Assembly (NCBI RefSeq): GCF_012932145.1
Contig: NZ_MWOK01000016.1
Span: 27,083-91,082, forward strand
Length of the DNA stretch: 64,000 nt
Source of the DNA: Acidovorax sp. SRB_14
GTDB lineage: Bacteria > Pseudomonadota > Gammaproteobacteria > Burkholderiales > Burkholderiaceae_C
Direction of reading: 5' to 3'
Shown here: one piece after another, positions 24,956 to 33,835 of the stretch
Layout: each line of letters begins with the position of its first letter
How positions within the stretch are numbered: the first letter of the stretch is position 1
Notes under the pieces: generated by a model
Database searches by the model: none
What the model was told of the DNA's origin: nothing
The model's input: the letters and a program-made list of their open reading frames with translations, nothing else
Program-made: the position numbers and the translations under genes

Positions 24956-25825
24956 ATGACCCGTTCTTTCCCTTCGATCCGCACGCTGAAGGCGCTGCTG
25001 GCCAGCGCCGTTCTGGCCCTGGGCAGCCTCGCGCAAGCCCAGACGGTCTTCAAGATCACCGCGATCCCCGACGAATCGCCCACCGAGCTGGCGCGCAAGG
25101 CCGCGCCGCTGGTGAAGTACCTGGAGCAGCGGCTGGGCATGAAGGTGGAGTTCACGCCGGTCTCGGACTATGCCGCCGCCGTGGAGGCGCTGGCCCACAA
25201 ACAGGTGGACATGGCCTGGTACGGCGGCTTCACCTTCGTGCAGGCCAGCATCCGCTCGGGCGGCAAGGCCGTGCCACTGGTGCAGCGCGAGGAAGACGAG
25301 AAATTCCGCTCCGTCTTCATCAGCGGCGACCCGGCCATCCGTTCGCTCGCCGACCTCAAGGGCAAGACTGTGAGCTTTGGCTCGCAGTCCAGCACCTCGG
25401 GCCACCTGATGCCGCGCAGCTACCTGCTGCAGGCGCAGATCGACCCCGACAAGGACTTCCGGCGCGTGGCCTATTCCGGCGCGCACGACGCCACCATCGC
25501 CGCCGTGGCCTCGGGCAAGGTGGACGCGGGGGCGCTCAACATTTCGGTGTGGGAGAAGTTCGTGGCCGACAAGAAGGTGGACACCGGCAAGGTCAAGGTC
25601 ATCTTCACCACCCCGGCCTACTTCGACTACAACTGGACCGTGCACAGCGACATGCCGATGGCCCAGCGCGAACAACTCACCAAGGCGTTCCTCGACCTGA
25701 ACCGCAACACCCCTGAAGGCAAGGAAATTCTGGACCTGCAGCGCGCCACGCGCTTCATTCCCACCCAGGCCAGCAACTACAAGGGCATCGAGACGGCAGC
25801 GCGCAGCGCGGGCCTGATCAAGTAA
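24956..25825 (+). CDS. PhnD-like ABC substrate-binding protein (phosphonate/selenate-type)
   Basis: 289 residues with a cleavable signal peptide (LLASAVLALGSLAQAQ). The mature part starts FKITAIPDESPTELARKAAP and contains WYGGFTFVQASIRSG, SFGSQSSTSGHLMPRSYLL and SGAHDATIAAVASGKVDAGA. The STSG loop is the anion-binding site of PhnD/PtxB-type proteins that bind phosphonates or phosphite; this IPDESPTEL subgroup has been annotated elsewhere as putative selenate-binding, which I recall but cannot verify. It is the first gene of an ABC importer operon (binding protein, ATPase, two permeases). ATG 24956 directly precedes the signal peptide. Confidence 0.9.
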   Translation: MTRSFPSIRTLKALLASAVLALGSLAQAQTVFKITAIPDESPTELARKAAPLVKYLEQRLGMKVEFTPVSDYAAAVEALAHKQVDMAWYGGFTFVQASIRSGGKAVPLVQREEDEKFRSVFISGDPAIRSLADLKGKTVSFGSQSSTSGHLMPRSYLLQAQIDPDKDFRRVAYSGAHDATIAAVASGKVDAGALNISVWEKFVADKKVDTGKVKVIFTTPAYFDYNWTVHSDMPMAQREQLTKAFLDLNRNTPEGKEILDLQRATRFIPTQASNYKGIETAARSAGLIK

Positions 25826-25843
25826 GGGCCGCCTGCGCGTGCG

Positions 25844-25900
25844 CTCTATTTTTAATAGCTGGCTGCGCTGCCCCCGCAAGGGCTGCAGCCTGATTTGGCC
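25844..25900 (+). repeat. Dispersed repeat, copy G (abuts an ATG)
   Basis: CTCTATTTTTAATAGCTGGC, with GGCTGC / GCAGCC arms, ending GATTTGGCC directly against the ATG of the ABC ATPase gene. It therefore forms most of the untranslated spacer between binding-protein and ATPase genes and replaces any normal ribosome-binding site. Confidence 0.7.
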
Positions 25901-26731
25901 ATGAACCTGCGGCTGCACAACGCCACCGTGCGCCACCCCGCGGCGCGCGCCGGCGCACCGGCCGCGCTGCAGGGCCTGGACCTGGCGGTGGCCCAGGGCG
26001 AACAGATGGCCGTCATCGGGCCGTCGGGCGCGGGCAAGACCACGCTGCTGCACCTGCTGGCCTGCGCGCAGCGGCCGGCCGAGGGCAGCGTGCACTTCGA
26101 TGGCAGCGACCCCTGGGCGCTGTCGCGCCGCGCGCTGCAGCGCTTGCGCGGCCGGCTATTTCTGGCCCCGCAGGTGCCGCCGCTGCCGCCCCGGCAGCGC
26201 GTGGTCACCGCGGTGCTGGCGGGGCGCCTGCCGCACGAGAGCCTATGGGCCAGTGTGCGCAGCCTGGTGCACCCGACGGGCACCGCGCTGGCCGAGCACG
26301 CGCTGGCCCATTTCGACGTGGCGGACAAACTGTTCGACCGCGTGGACCGGCTCTCGGGCGGTGAGCGCCAGCGCGTCGGCCTGGCCCGGGCGCTGGCCAC
26401 GCAGGCCAGCCTGTTCCTGGTCGACGAACCCCTGTCCGCGCTGGACCCGGCACGCGCGCAGCAGGCCCTGGCCTCGCTCACGCAGGCGGCCCGCGAGCGC
26501 GGTGCCACGCTGGTGGCCACGCTGCACCACGTGGACATGGCGCTGCACCATTTCCCGCGCGTCATCGGGCTGCGCGGCGGCACGCTGGCCTTCGACCTGC
26601 CTGCGGCGCAGGTCACGCCAGACCACCTGCACCAGCTGTACGCGCAGCACCTGGACGAGCTGGCGGACACCACGCCGCCCGCACCGGACGGGCCCATGGC
26701 CGCCGCGCCCGTGCCCATGCAGTGCCGCTAG
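25901..26731 (+). CDS. ABC transporter ATP-binding protein (PhnC-like)
   Basis: 276 residues. Walker A GPSGAGKTT, Q-loop (LFLAPQVPPL), signature LSGGERQRVGLARAL, Walker B LFLVDEP and H-loop (VATLHHVDMAL) are all intact. It energises import through the two downstream permeases. ATG 25901 lies immediately after repeat copy G; an in-frame TTG sits at 25895. No good Shine-Dalgarno is visible, so translation may depend on coupling or on repeat structure. It overlaps or nearly abuts the next gene. Confidence 0.92.
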   Translation: MNLRLHNATVRHPAARAGAPAALQGLDLAVAQGEQMAVIGPSGAGKTTLLHLLACAQRPAEGSVHFDGSDPWALSRRALQRLRGRLFLAPQVPPLPPRQRVVTAVLAGRLPHESLWASVRSLVHPTGTALAEHALAHFDVADKLFDRVDRLSGGERQRVGLARALATQASLFLVDEPLSALDPARAQQALASLTQAARERGATLVATLHHVDMALHHFPRVIGLRGGTLAFDLPAAQVTPDHLHQLYAQHLDELADTTPPAPDGPMAAAPVPMQCR

Positions 26732-26742
26732 CGCAACGGGCC

Positions 26743-27597
26743 ATGGTGTCGTTCCTGGGCGTGCCCCCCGGCGAAAGCCTGCCGTCCGCGCGGCGCGACC
26801 CGGCCTGGCGCGCCCGCCTGGCCGGTGCCGTGGTGGCGCTGGTGGTGCTGTGGCCGATGCTGGTGCTCACCGAATTCAAACCCTGGCAGCTGCTGGCCCC
26901 GGACGCACTGAAACCCTCGCTGCGATTTCTGGCGGACTTCGTGCCGCCCCGCTCGGACGCGGAGTTTCTCGCCCTGGTGGCGCGCGAGACCTGGCGCACC
27001 GTGGCCATCGCCACGGCAGGCCTGGCGCTGGCGCTGGCCCTGGCCGTGCCGCTGGCGCTGCTGTCGGTGCGGGCGCTGTCGGTCTCGGCGCTGAGCGGCC
27101 CGATGGCCGCCGTGCCGGCGCTGGTGCGGCTGCTGGTGCGCTGGCTGCTGGTGGTGCTGCGCAGCGTGCCCGAACTGGTCTGGGCGCTGGTGTTCGTGCG
27201 CGTGGTGGGGCTGGGCCCGACGGCTGGCGTGCTGGCCATTGCGCTGACCTATGCCGGGATGCTGGGCAAGGTCTATGCCGAGATTCTGGACAGCGCCGAG
27301 CCCCATGCCGCCGCCACCCTGCTGCGCAATGGGTCCGGCCGGCTGCAGGCCTTTTTCTATGCGCTGCTGCCGCAGAACGCCGCCGAACTCACCAGCTACA
27401 CCGTCTACCGCTGGGAGTGCGCGATCCGCTCGTCGGCGGTGCTGGGCTTCGTCGGCGCGGGCGGCCTGGGCCAGCAGATGGACGCCTCGATGAAGATGTT
27501 CGAGGGGGCCGAGGTGGCCACCATGCTGCTGGTGTTCATGGCGCTGGTCTGGCTGGCGGACCGCACCAGTGCCTGGTTGCGGCACAGGCTGGCATGA
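26743..27597 (+). CDS. ABC transporter permease 1 (PhnE-like)
   Basis: 284 residues with about six membrane segments. The cytoplasmic coupling region SVPELVWALVFVRVVGLGPTAGVLA and the terminal AVLGFVGAGGLGQQMDASM are typical of PhnE permeases. GTG 26722, overlapping the ATPase gene, is an alternative start; I prefer ATG 26743. It forms the transmembrane pore together with the next gene product. Its stop overlaps the next start (ATGA). Confidence 0.9.
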   Translation: MVSFLGVPPGESLPSARRDPAWRARLAGAVVALVVLWPMLVLTEFKPWQLLAPDALKPSLRFLADFVPPRSDAEFLALVARETWRTVAIATAGLALALALAVPLALLSVRALSVSALSGPMAAVPALVRLLVRWLLVVLRSVPELVWALVFVRVVGLGPTAGVLAIALTYAGMLGKVYAEILDSAEPHAAATLLRNGSGRLQAFFYALLPQNAAELTSYTVYRWECAIRSSAVLGFVGAGGLGQQMDASMKMFEGAEVATMLLVFMALVWLADRTSAWLRHRLA

Positions 27598-28406
27598 CGA
27601 CGCGCCACCCGCCGCCACCCCGGCCACCCACCCAGCGCTGCCTGGCCTGCTGGTGCATGGCCGCCGGCGCACTGGCGCTGGTGGGCCTGAGCTTCTGGTC
27701 GCTGGACCTGCAGTGGGCGCAGTTCGCATCCGCACAGGCGCTCGCCAAGATGGCGCGGTTTCTGGCGGAGCTGCTGCGGCCCGACACCAGCCCGGTGTTC
27801 CTGCACAAGCTGCTGTGGGCGACGCTGGAGACGCTGGCCATGTCGGCGCTGGGCACGGTGCTCGCGGTGCTGCTCGGCCTGGCGCTGGCGCTGCCCGCCA
27901 GCAAGGCGTTCGAGGGCGACCCGGCGCGCTGGCGTGGCCCGGCGCGGCTGGTGCTCAACGCCTTGCGCAGCATTCCCGAACTGGTGTGGGCCACCCTGCT
28001 GCTGATCGCGGCCGGGCTGGGGCCGTTTGCCGGCACGCTGGCATTGGCGCTGCACACCTCGGGCGTGCTCGGCCGCCTGTTCGCCGAAGCGATCGAGAAC
28101 GCCCCGCCCGGCCCCGGCTTCGCCCTGCGCGTGCGCGGCGTGGGCAGCAGCCGCGTGTTCCTGTATGCCACGCTGCCCCAGGTGCTGCCGCAGCTGCTGA
28201 GCTACACGCTGTACCGCTGGGAGAACAACATCCGCGCCGCCGCCGTGCTCGGCGTGGTGGGGGCCGGCGGGCTGGGGCAGATGCTGGCGTTCCACCTGGG
28301 GCTGTTCCAGATGGGCGAGACCAGCAGCGTGCTGGTCGCCATGCTGCTGCTGGTGGCGCTGGTGGATGCGCTGAGCTTTGCCAGCCGGCGCTGGCTGGCC
28401 CTCTAG
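27594..28406 (+). CDS. ABC transporter permease 2 (PhnE-like)
   Basis: 270 residues, about six membrane segments, homologous to the preceding permease: SIPELVWATLLLIAAGLGPFAG and AVLGVVGAGGLGQMLAFHLG. ATG 27594 overlaps the previous stop by four bases (ATGA), so the two are translationally coupled and probably form a heterodimer. Two different permeases, rather than one PhnE, are seen in several phosphonate/phosphite-type systems. It is the last gene of the importer operon. Confidence 0.92.
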   Translation: MTTRHPPPPRPPTQRCLACWCMAAGALALVGLSFWSLDLQWAQFASAQALAKMARFLAELLRPDTSPVFLHKLLWATLETLAMSALGTVLAVLLGLALALPASKAFEGDPARWRGPARLVLNALRSIPELVWATLLLIAAGLGPFAGTLALALHTSGVLGRLFAEAIENAPPGPGFALRVRGVGSSRVFLYATLPQVLPQLLSYTLYRWENNIRAAAVLGVVGAGGLGQMLAFHLGLFQMGETSSVLVAMLLLVALVDALSFASRRWLAL

Positions 28407-28478
28407 TGCATCACCCCAGCGGGATCGAACCAGCGCGCGCCCGGCGCGGCCCTGCTCCCCTGCAGCGCAGGAAACGCC

Positions 28479-28494
28479 TGTCAACTGGTTGACA
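28479..28494. promoter_or_regulatory. 16-bp palindrome overlapping a TTGACA element
   Basis: TGTCAACTGGTTGACA has perfect 7-bp arms TGTCAAC / GTTGACA around TG, and the right arm contains a consensus -35 hexamer TTGACA (28489-28494). No clear -10 hexamer follows at 17 nt. It lies 65 bp before the GGDEF-EAL start, so it is a candidate operator for the sensor operon. Confidence 0.45.
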
Positions 28495-28543
28495 TATTTC
28501 GGTAGCAAACTCCACCACTTTGCATCCTTGGTGCGCGGCCGTT

Positions 28544-30886
28544 GTGCAACCCCCTCTCCCCCGAGCATGGCTCGCGTTCCTGAGCCGCCATTCCGGGCGC
28601 ATTCTCGTCACTGGCAGCGCCGGTCTGTCACTGGCTCTGCTGGTCCTGGTCTGGACCTTCACATGGCAGAGGCTGGACGCAGAGAAAGTGCTGACCCGTG
28701 CCAACGCCAGCGTACAGCAGCAGAACCTGAGCCACATCATTTCCGAGAACCTGGGCCAGATCCTGGACCGCGGACGGGTGATGGCGATCGCCGCCGAGGG
28801 CTGGTTCAATGGCAACCCCGCGGAAACCCTCGGCCACCTGTCGTCGATGGCGGCCGCAGACCGCATCTTTCTGCGCATCGCGCTGTACGACCAAACGTCG
28901 CGGCGGGTCTACACCTCGTCCCCCGCGCAGGACAGCCCCGAATTCACCACTGCCGTCTGGGCGTTGCTGAGCACGTCCGCGCAGGAAGGCACCAACCATC
29001 TGCGCCTCGCGCCCCTGTCGCCATCGAGTGAACACGCGTGGCAGATCCCGCTCCTCATCCCGGTGAACGGCAACCACAACACCCCGCGCGGCGTGCTGCT
29101 GGTGGTACTCGACCTCGGCTACTTTCTGCAGTTGTACCGGCACATCGACATGGGCCGCTCCGGCGTGATCCAGGTGCTGACGGCCGACGCCATGGTCGTG
29201 GCGGAGGCGCGCCCCGAGGGTCTGGTGCTGCAGAACGGCGCCCGCCGTGCGGGTGTGTCACTCCCGCCCGGCGTCCATGCGGGTGCGCTGCAGGGCGATC
29301 TGTTCCAGGATGGGCGGACGTACCTTTCCAGTTTTCGGCAACCCGAGAGCCGGCCGTTCACCGTCGTCGTCAGCCGCGACATGCAGGAGATTCTGACCGC
29401 GCACTCGGCCATCCGGTCCCGCTTGTTTGCCGGTCTGGCCGTGCTGACGGCCTTCTTCGCCGCGGTCACCTTCTGGGTGGCGCGCGGCATCCAGCGCCAG
29501 GGCGGTCTGGTGGAGGCCCTGGCCCGGTCCAATGAGAAGAACCAACTGCTGATCGACCAACTGGAAGAGGAGAAGCGCCGCGCGGTCATGCTGGCCGCCC
29601 ACGACCATCTGACCGGGCTGCCCAATCGGCGCATGTTCAACGAGCTGCTGGCCAGCCACCTGCTGCAGGCCAAGCGCAACCGCAGGCACTATGCGCTGAT
29701 GTATCTGGATCTCGACCGCTTCAAGAGCGTCAACGACACCCTGGGCCACCATGTCGGCGACCTGCTGCTGCAGGCCGTCTCGGCCCGGCTGCGCGCGGGC
29801 CTGCGGGAGTCTGACCTCGTGGCGCGCCTGGGCGGGGACGAGTTCGCCGTGCTGGTGACCGGCCTGGAGCGCATGGACGACATCGCCGCCGTCGCCGGCA
29901 AGCTGGTGGAACAGCTCAGCCTGCCCTACGAGGGCCTGGACGGCCACGCCATCCAGACCAGCCCCAGCATCGGCGTGGCCGTCTTCCCCCGGGATGGCCA
30001 GGACATCGGCGCCCTGAGCCGGCATGCCGACGCCGCCATGTACCAGTCCAAGCGCTCCGGTCGCGGCAGGTACACCTTCTACGACGCGGTGCGCAAACCG
30101 GCCGATGCGCGCTTCCTCGAACAGCGCCTGCCCAAAGCCATTGCCGAGCATGAACTGGTGCTGCATTTCCAGCCCAAGGTCCGCCTCTGCGACTACCAGT
30201 TGGTCGGGTTCGAGGCGCTGGTGCGCTGGCAGCACCCGGAGTTCGGCCTGATCTATCCGAACGATTTCATCCCCCTGGCCGAGAGCACGGGCGCCATCGT
30301 TGAGCTGGGCAACTGGGTCGCGCAGGCCTGCTGCCAGCAACTGGCAAGCTGGCAGGCCGAAGGGCTCAAGGTGGTGCCCATCGCCTTCAATGTGTCCGCC
30401 ATGCAGCTGCTGGACGAGGAGCTGCCCCTGCGCGTTGCGGGCATGCTCGCCACCCACGGCGTGGCGGCCGGATCGCTGGAAGTGGAGATCACCGAGACCT
30501 GCCTCGTCGAATCGATGGACGTCGCTGTCAAGGTGCTCGATGCGCTCGAGAAGCTGGGCGTGCACATCGCCCTGGACGACTTCGGCAGCGGATTTTCCAG
30601 CCTGGGCTACGTGCGCACCCTTCCCATCCACTGCATCAAGATCGACCGCTCGTTCATCAACGACATCCGCAACAGCCCGGACGACGCGGTCATCGTCACC
30701 TCCATCATCACCCTGGCGCACAACCTCAAGATGCGCGTGGTGGCCGAAGGCGTCGAGCGGCTCGACCAGCTGATCCACCTCAAGACCGCCGGTTGCGACG
30801 AGGTCCAGGGATACTTTTTCAGCCGCCCCGTTCCCGCCGATGCGGCCCGGGAATTCCTCCTGCAACCCGCGATGTCCCCGGCATGA
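28544..30886 (+). CDS. Membrane GGDEF-EAL protein with periplasmic sensor domain
   Basis: About 780 residues: TM1 (about 20-39), a periplasmic region of about 250 residues, TM2 (about 295-314), then GGDEF and EAL domains. The cyclase motif is intact (GGDEF at 430-434) with an inhibitory I-site RESD at 421-424. The EAL domain keeps its catalytic set (FEALVRW, NVSAMQL, EITET, DDFGSGFSSLGYV, KIDRSF, EGVE), so both synthesis and breakdown of c-di-GMP are possible. No ATG fits the N-terminus; GTG 28544 is chosen, TTG 28520 is an alternative. The stop overlaps the start of a PhnD-like binding-protein gene, which suggests that the periplasmic domain listens to that protein. Confidence 0.9.
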   Translation: MQPPLPRAWLAFLSRHSGRILVTGSAGLSLALLVLVWTFTWQRLDAEKVLTRANASVQQQNLSHIISENLGQILDRGRVMAIAAEGWFNGNPAETLGHLSSMAAADRIFLRIALYDQTSRRVYTSSPAQDSPEFTTAVWALLSTSAQEGTNHLRLAPLSPSSEHAWQIPLLIPVNGNHNTPRGVLLVVLDLGYFLQLYRHIDMGRSGVIQVLTADAMVVAEARPEGLVLQNGARRAGVSLPPGVHAGALQGDLFQDGRTYLSSFRQPESRPFTVVVSRDMQEILTAHSAIRSRLFAGLAVLTAFFAAVTFWVARGIQRQGGLVEALARSNEKNQLLIDQLEEEKRRAVMLAAHDHLTGLPNRRMFNELLASHLLQAKRNRRHYALMYLDLDRFKSVNDTLGHHVGDLLLQAVSARLRAGLRESDLVARLGGDEFAVLVTGLERMDDIAAVAGKLVEQLSLPYEGLDGHAIQTSPSIGVAVFPRDGQDIGALSRHADAAMYQSKRSGRGRYTFYDAVRKPADARFLEQRLPKAIAEHELVLHFQPKVRLCDYQLVGFEALVRWQHPEFGLIYPNDFIPLAESTGAIVELGNWVAQACCQQLASWQAEGLKVVPIAFNVSAMQLLDEELPLRVAGMLATHGVAAGSLEVEITETCLVESMDVAVKVLDALEKLGVHIALDDFGSGFSSLGYVRTLPIHCIKIDRSFINDIRNSPDDAVIVTSIITLAHNLKMRVVAEGVERLDQLIHLKTAGCDEVQGYFFSRPVPADAAREFLLQPAMSPA

Positions 30887-31761
30887 AAAACCCCTTTCGC
30901 AGCCTGTGCGCCGGCTTGGCGCTCACGGTGGTCGCGCTGCACGCCCCGGCGGCCACCTGTGAAGATCCGCGCCCCCTGCGGCTGGCGCTGGTTCCCCTGA
31001 AAGACCCGACGACCCAGCTGGCCCAGTACCGTCCCCTGATCCGACAGCTGGAAATCGCCCTGGACCGGCGCATCGAGACGGTTCCGGCCACCTCGTACGG
31101 CGCGGTCATCGAAGGCCTGCTGGCCGGCGGCATCGACCTGGCCGAACTCGGCCCGGCCTCTTATGCCATCGCGATGCACCGCGGCGCCCATATCGCCCCC
31201 ATCGCCTCGTTTCGCCTGCGCGCGGGGCCGGCGACCGACTCCACCAAGTCCTACTACTCGCTGCTGATCACGCGCCGCGCAGCGGGCCTGACAAGCCTGG
31301 AGGGGCTGCGCGGGACCACGCTCAGCCTGACCGACCCGGCCAGCACCTCGGGCGCGTTGTTGCCGCGCAAGGCCATCCAGCAGTTGACCGGAACACCCCT
31401 GGACAGCTATTTCCAGCGCGTCACCTTCGCCGGCTCGCACGACCGCGCCATCGACACCGTGCAAAAAGGCCTGGTGGATGCCGCCTTTGTTTCGAGCACC
31501 TCGGTGGACGAAGCCGTCCGCCGTGGCAGGCTGCGCATGGAAGACCTTCACACCCTGTGGAAGTCAAACCCCATTCCCTACGACCCCTTCGTGCACCGCA
31601 CTCAACTGTGCCCGGCGCTGGCCGCCAAAATCCGGCAGGTCTTTCTGGGCGACGTGAGCGCGTTGCAAGGCATGTTCAAGGACCTGGGAATGACCGGCTT
31701 CGTTCCGGTGTCCGATGCGCAGTACCGCGAGATCCGGGCGCTGTTCCCGCCCAGACCCTGA
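30883..31761 (+). CDS. PhnD-like periplasmic binding protein coupled to GGDEF-EAL
   Basis: 292 residues with a signal peptide (LCAGLALTVVALHAPAATC). The mature protein begins LRLALVPLKDPTTQLAQYRP and has LAELGPASYAIAMHRG, the anion loop DPASTSGALLPRKA and AGSHDRAIDTVQKGLVDAAF, matching the STSG and SGAHD blocks of the binding protein at 24956-25825. Its ATG overlaps the GGDEF-EAL stop (ATGA), which argues for one functional unit. By analogy with NspS-MbaA of Vibrio cholerae it may act as a sensor rather than a transport subunit. It converges on the MFS gene. Confidence 0.88.
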   Translation: MKNPFRSLCAGLALTVVALHAPAATCEDPRPLRLALVPLKDPTTQLAQYRPLIRQLEIALDRRIETVPATSYGAVIEGLLAGGIDLAELGPASYAIAMHRGAHIAPIASFRLRAGPATDSTKSYYSLLITRRAAGLTSLEGLRGTTLSLTDPASTSGALLPRKAIQQLTGTPLDSYFQRVTFAGSHDRAIDTVQKGLVDAAFVSSTSVDEAVRRGRLRMEDLHTLWKSNPIPYDPFVHRTQLCPALAAKIRQVFLGDVSALQGMFKDLGMTGFVPVSDAQYREIRALFPPRP

Positions 31762-31773
31762 CCTGCGGCCGGC

Positions 31774-33042
31774 TCACGCCGCCACCGCAGCGGGCCTCGG
31801 CGACCGCGCGGCCACGCCCACGCCCACCAGGGCCGCGGACACCACGCTCAGGGCCAGCGTGAGCGCAGAGCCGTAGAAGATGCCCGAGGTCATGCCCCGG
31901 TCGAGCATGGCGCCAAACACGGGGGCGGCGAGGCAAAAGCCCAGGTCCAGGCCAGAATACACCGTGCCGTACACGCGGCCCGTCGCACCGGGCGGGCTGG
32001 CGCGCTTGATGAGCATGTCGCGCGACGGCCCCGCCAGGCCGGTGCCCAGGCCTGCCACCGAAGCCACCGCCACCGCCGCCATGCCGGACAGCCAGCCGGT
32101 TCCGACCAGCACCAGCAAGGCCGCCGAGGCCAGCAGGCACACTGAGATCACCTTTTCCAGGCGCACCACGCGGCCCACCAGGAAGCCGCCCACCACCATG
32201 CCCGCCGCACCGCACAGCATGTAGCCGGTGACCACCATGGCCGTCACGCTCAGGGGCAGTCCGTGCATGGTCTGTAGCGCGGGGCTGGCGAAGCTCTGGA
32301 TCGCGCTCAGGGCGCAGGTGCTCCAGAAAAAGAACGAAAAGCACAGCCACACCGAGGGCAGCTTGAGAAAGGCCATCGGGTGCTCATCCGCCACGGCGCT
32401 GCCGCCGCCCTTGGCCTGGTGCGCCCAGGCGCCCTGGCGGTCGTCGAGCGCGTCGCGGTTGGCCACCATGACGGCCAGCATCCCCAGCGCCAGCGCAGCA
32501 CCGCACAGGCAGGCGGTGCGCCACGAGCCGGTGGCCGTGGTGATGCCGGCCATGAACACCGGCGCCATCGCCCAGCCCAGGTTGCCCGAGATGCCGTGCA
32601 CCGAGAAGCCGTGCCCCAGGCGCTGCGGCGACACGCGCTTGTTCAGGATGGTGAAGTCCACCGGATGGAAGGGCGCGTTGCCCAGACCGGCCAGCGCCGC
32701 CGCCAGCACCAGGCCGGTGTAGCCCTGCGCCGTGCCCGCCACCAGGCCCGCGGCGGAAAAGCTCGACAGCGCAAAGAACAGAACCGGGCGCGCGCCCACG
32801 CGGTCGACCAGAAAGCCCGACATCGCCTGGCCCACGCCCGAGATGACGAAAAATACTGACACCAGCAGCCCGAGCTGCGAGTAGTTGAAACCGAATTCGG
32901 CGATCAGCCACGGAAACAGCGGGGGCAGCAGCATGTGGAAGAAATGCGAGGAGCCGTGCGCCAGGCCGATGAGGCCGATGGTGCGGGCGTCCTGACGCAG
33001 AGGCACGGCGGCCGGCGCGGGAGGGTGAGAGGGCGTAGTCAT
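31774..33042 (-). CDS. MFS transporter (fosmidomycin-resistance-like)
   Basis: 422 residues, 12 predicted membrane segments. The first helix region IGLIGLAHGSSHFFHMLLPP and the loop 2-3 motif SGFLVDRVGARPVLFF are typical of the Fsr-like MFS subgroup; a cytoplasmic loop (QAKGGGSAVADEHPM) separates the two halves. Proton-driven export of a small molecule or drug is likely; the substrate is unknown. ATG 33042 is used; ATG 33051, three codons upstream, is equally possible. Its stop is 12 bp from that of the binding-protein gene. Confidence 0.88.
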   Translation of the reverse strand: MTTPSHPPAPAAVPLRQDARTIGLIGLAHGSSHFFHMLLPPLFPWLIAEFGFNYSQLGLLVSVFFVISGVGQAMSGFLVDRVGARPVLFFALSSFSAAGLVAGTAQGYTGLVLAAALAGLGNAPFHPVDFTILNKRVSPQRLGHGFSVHGISGNLGWAMAPVFMAGITTATGSWRTACLCGAALALGMLAVMVANRDALDDRQGAWAHQAKGGGSAVADEHPMAFLKLPSVWLCFSFFFWSTCALSAIQSFASPALQTMHGLPLSVTAMVVTGYMLCGAAGMVVGGFLVGRVVRLEKVISVCLLASAALLVLVGTGWLSGMAAVAVASVAGLGTGLAGPSRDMLIKRASPPGATGRVYGTVYSGLDLGFCLAAPVFGAMLDRGMTSGIFYGSALTLALSVVSAALVGVGVAARSPRPAAVAA

Positions 33043-33297
33043 GGGCGCCATCTTAGGGAGATGGGAAAACCCTGGCTCGCCCGCACTGGGCGGCCTGCAC
33101 GCGGCCGCTGCGGCAGGTCTACGTGCCGGGCCTGCAGGCACACCACCCGTCCAAAACACCTGCCGCAGAGCACGCCTGCGCAGGTTGCGTGGCATCACAG
33201 AAGCGCTGGATAAACACCGGCACACCACAAAAACAAGGGTAAATACCTAGACGCCTTCCAAGGGCCGAAGGAATAAAGCCCGGCATCCTGCGCTCTT

Positions 33298-33834
33298 ATG
33301 CACATGATCCAAACGGCGGAGTCCCGCTACAACCAATGGGTGCGCGAGCACTACCGCTTTTTGCTGCGCAGCGCCTGGGCGCTGATGGGCTCGCGCGCGG
33401 TCGCTGAAGACGTGGTGCAGGACTGTTTCACCAGCGCCTGGAAGCACCGCAAGCAGCTGCGCGACCCGGCGCTGGCGCGCGCCTGGCTGTTCCAGATCAT
33501 GCGCCGCCACGCCCTGCGCCACATGGCGCCACCCCACCTGGCGCTCGACGATGACCTGCCGCACGCCAGCGACGTGGTGGCCGATGGCGCGCTCGACGAC
33601 CAGCTCGACGTGGTCAAGGCCCTGGCGCGCATCGCGCCCATCCACCGCGAGGTGCTGGTGCTGTTTTATTTCGACGACATGCCCACGGCGCAGATGGCGC
33701 AGGCGCTGGAAGTGGCGCCGGGCACGGTGCTCTCGCGCCTCTCGCGCGCCCGCGAGGCGCTGCGTGCGGCGCTGCACCCCACGGGCGCGGCCGCCGCCCC
33801 CTCCCCCGCAGCCCCGCGGCTGCGCAAGGTCTGA
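33298..33834 (+). CDS. ECF-type RNA polymerase sigma factor
   Basis: 178 residues. Region 2 (YRFLLRSAWALMGSRAVAED, then VVQDCFTSAWKHR) and region 4 (REVLVLFYFDDMPTAQMAQA and VAPGTVLSRLSRARE) are intact; regions 1 and 3 are missing, as in ECF factors. It is followed after one base by a probable membrane anti-sigma factor gene and then by sulfite dehydrogenase genes, which are its likely regulon. Sinorhizobium meliloti has a comparable ECF/sulfite-dehydrogenase locus responding to sulfite. Confidence 0.93.
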   Translation: MHMIQTAESRYNQWVREHYRFLLRSAWALMGSRAVAEDVVQDCFTSAWKHRKQLRDPALARAWLFQIMRRHALRHMAPPHLALDDDLPHASDVVADGALDDQLDVVKALARIAPIHREVLVLFYFDDMPTAQMAQALEVAPGTVLSRLSRAREALRAALHPTGAAAAPSPAAPRLRKV

Positions 33835-33835
33835 C

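Noticed and set aside
28479..28494. Reading TGTCAACTGGTTGACA as an FNR box
   Set aside because: The half-sites face the wrong way (GTCAA-N4-TTGAC) compared with TTGAC-N4-GTCAA.
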